11,586 nt of DNA from positions 1 through 11,586 of the forward strand of contig NAVB01000971.1 in the NCBI GenBank assembly GCA_002179805.1. Reading direction: 5' to 3'. A program made the position numbers and the translations under genes. Source of the stretch: Acanthamoeba lenticulata. Lineage: Eukaryota > Discosea > Longamoebia > Acanthamoebidae. Positions 8,504-11,586 of the stretch are shown in pieces (the stretch's first letter is position 1; every line of letters starts with the position of its first letter). Under the pieces are notes generated by a model. That model was given only the letters and a program-made list of their open reading frames with translations, was not told the origin of the DNA and did not search any database.

Positions 8504-11500
8504 ATGAGCGGGGAGGAGCCACAACAGCCGCCCGTGCTGTTGGCTGGCGGCAGTGTCGACGCATCGGCGGGCCTGCCGGTGTCATCCTCTCCGTCGTCGC
8601 CGCCATCATCCCCAGCATCGAGCCCAGCGAGCTCTCCCTCTGCCCTGACAAGGGTCTCGCGAAGTGGGAGCTTGCGGCGCAGCATCGCCATTCGTGATCT
8701 CCCTACAGTGCTCGAGAGCACTAACGAAGATGAGGAGTCCACCAAGGTGGAGGAGGTCAAAAAGCTGCTACAAGAGTCAGTCGCCTCCTATTTCGATCGT
8801 TTGCAGGAGGAGGAACGGGAGAAACGAAAGCTTGAACGGGAAGAACGAGAGAGGAAGCGACGGTTACCCATCTTGTTGATGGTGCGCTTTCCTTGTGACT
8901 AGCCGGTGCTTGACGCCAACAGCTGTGCTATTCCGTATTTTTCTATCGCTCGCACCGCAGGTCACGCTTCCAGACTGGGTAGGGGGCGAGACTCACGAGA
9001 TCATTTTGCCGCGCGATTGTCTCATTGATGAGGTCAAGGTAAAGCTCGCAAGGCGAGGCAACCAAACTAATGCATTTAATCAGTAATTAATCAATGCTTC
9101 GGGGCGCAGCAAACGATTTGGAAACAGATCCCGGCCCTTTGGGACAGCACGAAGGACGACTATGACCTCACCCTTGGAAGGTGCTGTTCTCTTTCCCGTT
9201 CGTGTGACACTTGTGTAGGCTGACGTTCCGGTGCAGCTACGTGCTTGACGTCGAGTTTTGCAAGCTGCTGTCCATCAAAGTCGTGAAGACTTTCTTTGCT
9301 CAGCATGGCAAGGTGGCCCTCAGCGTGATAATGAAGAAGGGCGCCAAGCGAGCGTATGTGCCCACAACCTCACACCCGTCCATCCAGTTCTTCTACTCAC
9401 GTACGTAACACCAAACAACTCACAAACCAGGCCTGCTCCTCCGCCCAAGCGAGTGCTGGGCGGCAGCTCGAGCGCGATCATGCCCAGCTCAGGGGCGTCG
9501 TCGCTGCCGAGCAGCCCGAGCGGCAGCCTGCTGCGACCACCGCGGCCTCTGGGCTCGCCCGGCACCAGCATCGTAGGAGGCACAAGCGCCCACGCCACTC
9601 GGCAGCATGACCAAGATCACCACGATGACCACATGAAAAGGGCGTCGGTGATCGCGCTCAAGCTGAGCGAGTCGCAGGGCGCGCTGTACAAGATACAAAT
9701 GCAGTTGATGGAGCTTCAGAAACTGTACAGGAAGGAGCTCGAGCAGTGCATGTCCAACATCGCCCTCACCAACGTCATCCGCCAGGCCGACGAGGCCAAG
9801 ATCCGCAAGCGTATCGAGGTCGCCGAGGCCGCCGAGGCTGCAGAGGAGGCCGCAGAAGAGGCCGCTGAAGCCGCCCGGGCCGTCCGCCGGCCTGCCGTGG
9901 CGACCGCGGAGCCCACCACGGGCGCGTACTGGGACGACGCGGGCGAGTCTGATGAACCGGCCGACGAGGATGACGACGCCGACGAGGAGGAAGAGGCCGC
10001 CATGGCGGCCGAGGCCATGACCGTCAACGAGGCCGAGCTCGCACTTCGCTTTTCAACGATCGCAAGGAGCTGCTGGAGCGCATCATCCTCAACCTCCAGG
10101 AAGTGACCGACGGCAAGGAGTACTTCACTACCACAACAACCACGACTTCTTCGACCCCAACCACGGCCCAGCCCTCAGCCCCCGCGCGGCCCGAACGCAG
10201 CCCCTCGTCGATCCGGCTCCAGCTGCCGTCCTCCGAGGACTCTGGAGCGTCGGCGGTGCAGAGCCAGACCAGCGGTCCGATGCTCAAAACGCCGCCGCGC
10301 ACGCCATTGCCGCCGCTCCCGCCCCACGCGCGTCAGCAGCAGCAGCAGCAACAACAGCAGCAGCAGCGCAACAGCGCGCCGCCGGGCATGGTGCGCGTGA
10401 GCGAGCTCAAGGAGAGCGACGCCATCAAGAAGAGCGACAGCGGCAACGGCGCGCTGGCGCTCGACGGCAAGTCCGCTCGCGGGGAAGCGAACAGCCTCGA
10501 TGAGGAGGAGAGGGAGCGACAGCGGAAGCGGGCGCTGACTCCGCTCGAGCGCACGCGCGAGGAATTCCTGGAGACGGAACAGAGCTATGTGGCGGCGCTC
10601 AACATCATCGTCAAGGTCTACCTGCCGGGCATTGCGCCGATGGTGGGCCCCAACGACCTCGACACCATCTTCTCCAACATCGCCACCATCTACGGCATCC
10701 ACGAGACCCTCCTGGTCAACATCATCCACGTCGTCCGCGACAAGGAGCGCGCCGCCAGTACGCTTCCATCCTTCATGCGTGCGCATGTGCGCCGCGTCGA
10801 GCGACTCACGTGTGTGCTTGCGCGTGCGTGCGTGTGTGCAGCCGACAAGTCGTTCGGAGACTCGCTCAAGGCGTTTATTCCGTTCCTCAAGATGTACACT
10901 GTCGTACGTGACAGTCCTCCTCGTCTAGCCCGCGTGCATGTGCACTAGGGTTGGAGCTCACGCAACAATCCACACACACACCCACCCACCCACGTGCGCG
11001 CAGTACATCAACGCGTTCGACGCGGCGAACAAGCGCATCGGGGAGCTGATGAACACGTCCAAGAAGTTTGCGGCCTTTTTGCAGGAGTGCCAGGCGCGGC
11101 CCGAGTGCAAGAAGTTGGACCTGATCTCCTACCTGATCATGCCCGTCCAGCGGCTGCCGCGCTACGAGCTCCTCCTCCGCGACCTCATCCGCCACACGCC
11201 ACCAGAGGACTCGGAGCACGCCAAGCTCAGCTCCCTCCTCGGTTCGTTTTTTATAATTACTCTTTAAATTTGCGATTTTTTGTTTTGAAAACTCCATTTT
11301 TTTAATATTAATATTAATATATAATCTTATTTGCAGAGGCGGTTGGTGATGTGAACCGGTACGTGAACGAGAGCAAGAAGAACGCCGAGATGCGCCAGAA
11401 GCTGTTCCAGCTGCAGAACTCGATCAAGGACAAGGTCGACATCTTCTCGCGGATCAACCGCCAACTCGTACGCGAGGGCGTCTTCCAGTCCTACGCCCTC

Positions 11501-11532
11501 CGTCCGCACGACCAGGGCAAGGAGATGGCCAC
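8504..11532 (+). CDS. RhoGEF (DH-PH) protein with N-terminal PI3K-ABD-like segment, 3' end beyond window
   Basis: Exons: 8504-8881, 8961-9038, 9110-9180, 9237-9353, 9431-10757, 10842-10903, 11004-11241, 11337-11532; the last donor (GTACGT, 11533) runs into an intron cut by the window edge. About 822 residues are visible. Order: Ser/Pro-rich N-terminus; charged coiled coil (~85-120); a ubiquitin-fold-like segment (~125-215) including LPDW, DEVKQTIWKQI and DDYDL; Ser/Pro linker; helical coiled coil with an Ala/Glu-rich tail (~285-360); acidic stretch; 11-Gln tract; DH domain from ~590, with FLETEQSYVAALN (first conserved region) and YLIMPVQRLPRYELLLRDL (third, catalytic region); start of a PH domain (REGVFQSYALRP). 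DH domains exchange GDP for GTP on Rho-family GTPases, and the PH domain places them at membranes, so a role in actin control is likely. The frame changes near 10050-10053: adding one T to the TTTT run joins ELALRF to FNDRKELL. The exon 4 donor is uncertain: 9354 (77-nt intron) is preferred to 9415 (16-nt intron body, implausibly short). Confidence 0.85.
10334..10366 (+). repeat. CAG/CAA polyglutamine tract (11 Gln)
   Basis: Eleven consecutive CAG or CAA codons inside the linker before the DH domain of the RhoGEF. Two CAA interruptions break the pure CAG run. Confidence 0.95.
10806..10838 (+). repeat. TG/CG alternating tract in RhoGEF intron
   Basis: Alternating pyrimidine-purine (TG, CG) sequence fills the 3' half of intron 10758-10841 up to the CAG acceptor, replacing the usual pyrimidine-rich tract. 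Confidence 0.7.
10969..10999 (+). repeat. CA and CCCA simple repeat in RhoGEF intron
   Basis: A CACACA run passes into CCCA units and a GTGCGCG stretch just before the acceptor of intron 10904-11003. Like the neighbouring intron it is GC-rich and repetitive, unlike the AT-rich intron 11242-11336. Confidence 0.7.
11242..11336 (+). other. AT-rich intron of the RhoGEF with TAATAT repeats
   Basis: A 95-nt intron inside the DH domain, GTTCGT donor and TTGCAG acceptor, containing a self-complementary ATTAATATTAAT-like run at about 11303-11322. It joins LLG-phase-1 to the GAGGCG codon pair and keeps the DH reading frame. Confidence 0.75.
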
Positions 11533-11586
11533 GTACGTCAACGTTCTATTTTATATAATTATTTAGTTTTTGAAAACATTTTGTTA

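Noticed and set aside
10175..10786. 203-residue minus-strand frame rich in Leu and Ala
   Set aside because: It is antisense to the RhoGEF exon with the polyQ tract and DH start, and shows no independent motif.

Overview
The window looks like nuclear DNA from an intron-rich, compact protist genome, most likely an Acanthamoeba-like amoebozoan. GC-rich exons are split by many short GT..AG introns (about 57-128 nt). Donors are usually GTGCG, GTACG or GTAAG, and acceptors CAG or TAG. Intergenic gaps are a few hundred bases at most, and several genes end in AATAAA. The ubiquitin carries Ser19, Gln28 and Ala57, which as far as I recall matches Acanthamoeba ubiquitin. No prokaryotic operon, IS element, CRISPR array, tRNA or rRNA was recognised.

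Layout: (1) 1-3029, minus strand: the N-terminal ~640 residues of a multi-exon protein. Its last domain and exit into the left edge look like the region just before an AAA+ ATPase core; the core itself lies outside the window. Two winged-helix-like domains, apparently a tandem duplication, are separated by an Ala/Pro/Gln/Glu-rich linker. (2) 3173-3371: divergent 5' region. (3) 3372 to about 3900, plus strand: remains of a KCTD/Kv-T1 type BTB gene, apparently broken. (4) 4006-5518, plus strand: a seven-exon phytanoyl-CoA dioxygenase (PhyH)-like Fe(II)/2-oxoglutarate oxygenase with all iron ligands present but one base short in exon 2. (5) 5671-7023, minus strand: an intronless, cysteine-free secreted protein of 450 residues, convergent with the PhyH gene. 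(6) 7368-8285, plus strand: polyubiquitin, four 76-residue repeats plus a terminal Gln. (7) 8504 to the right edge, plus strand: a RhoGEF with an N-terminal ubiquitin-fold segment resembling the PI3K adaptor-binding domain, coiled coil, polyQ, a DH domain and the start of a PH domain; it also appears one base short, in a T run.

The genes are not functionally linked in any obvious way; this is an ordinary housekeeping/signalling neighbourhood. The most interesting points are the tandem winged-helix pair, the PI3K-ABD-like plus DH-PH architecture, the two one-base deficits that both fall in homopolymers (suggesting assembly errors), the mosaic ubiquitin repeats, the unplaced secreted protein with possible cystatin-like halves, and the degenerate BTB gene. 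All splice sites were inferred by eye from GT/AG signals, reading phase and protein continuity.
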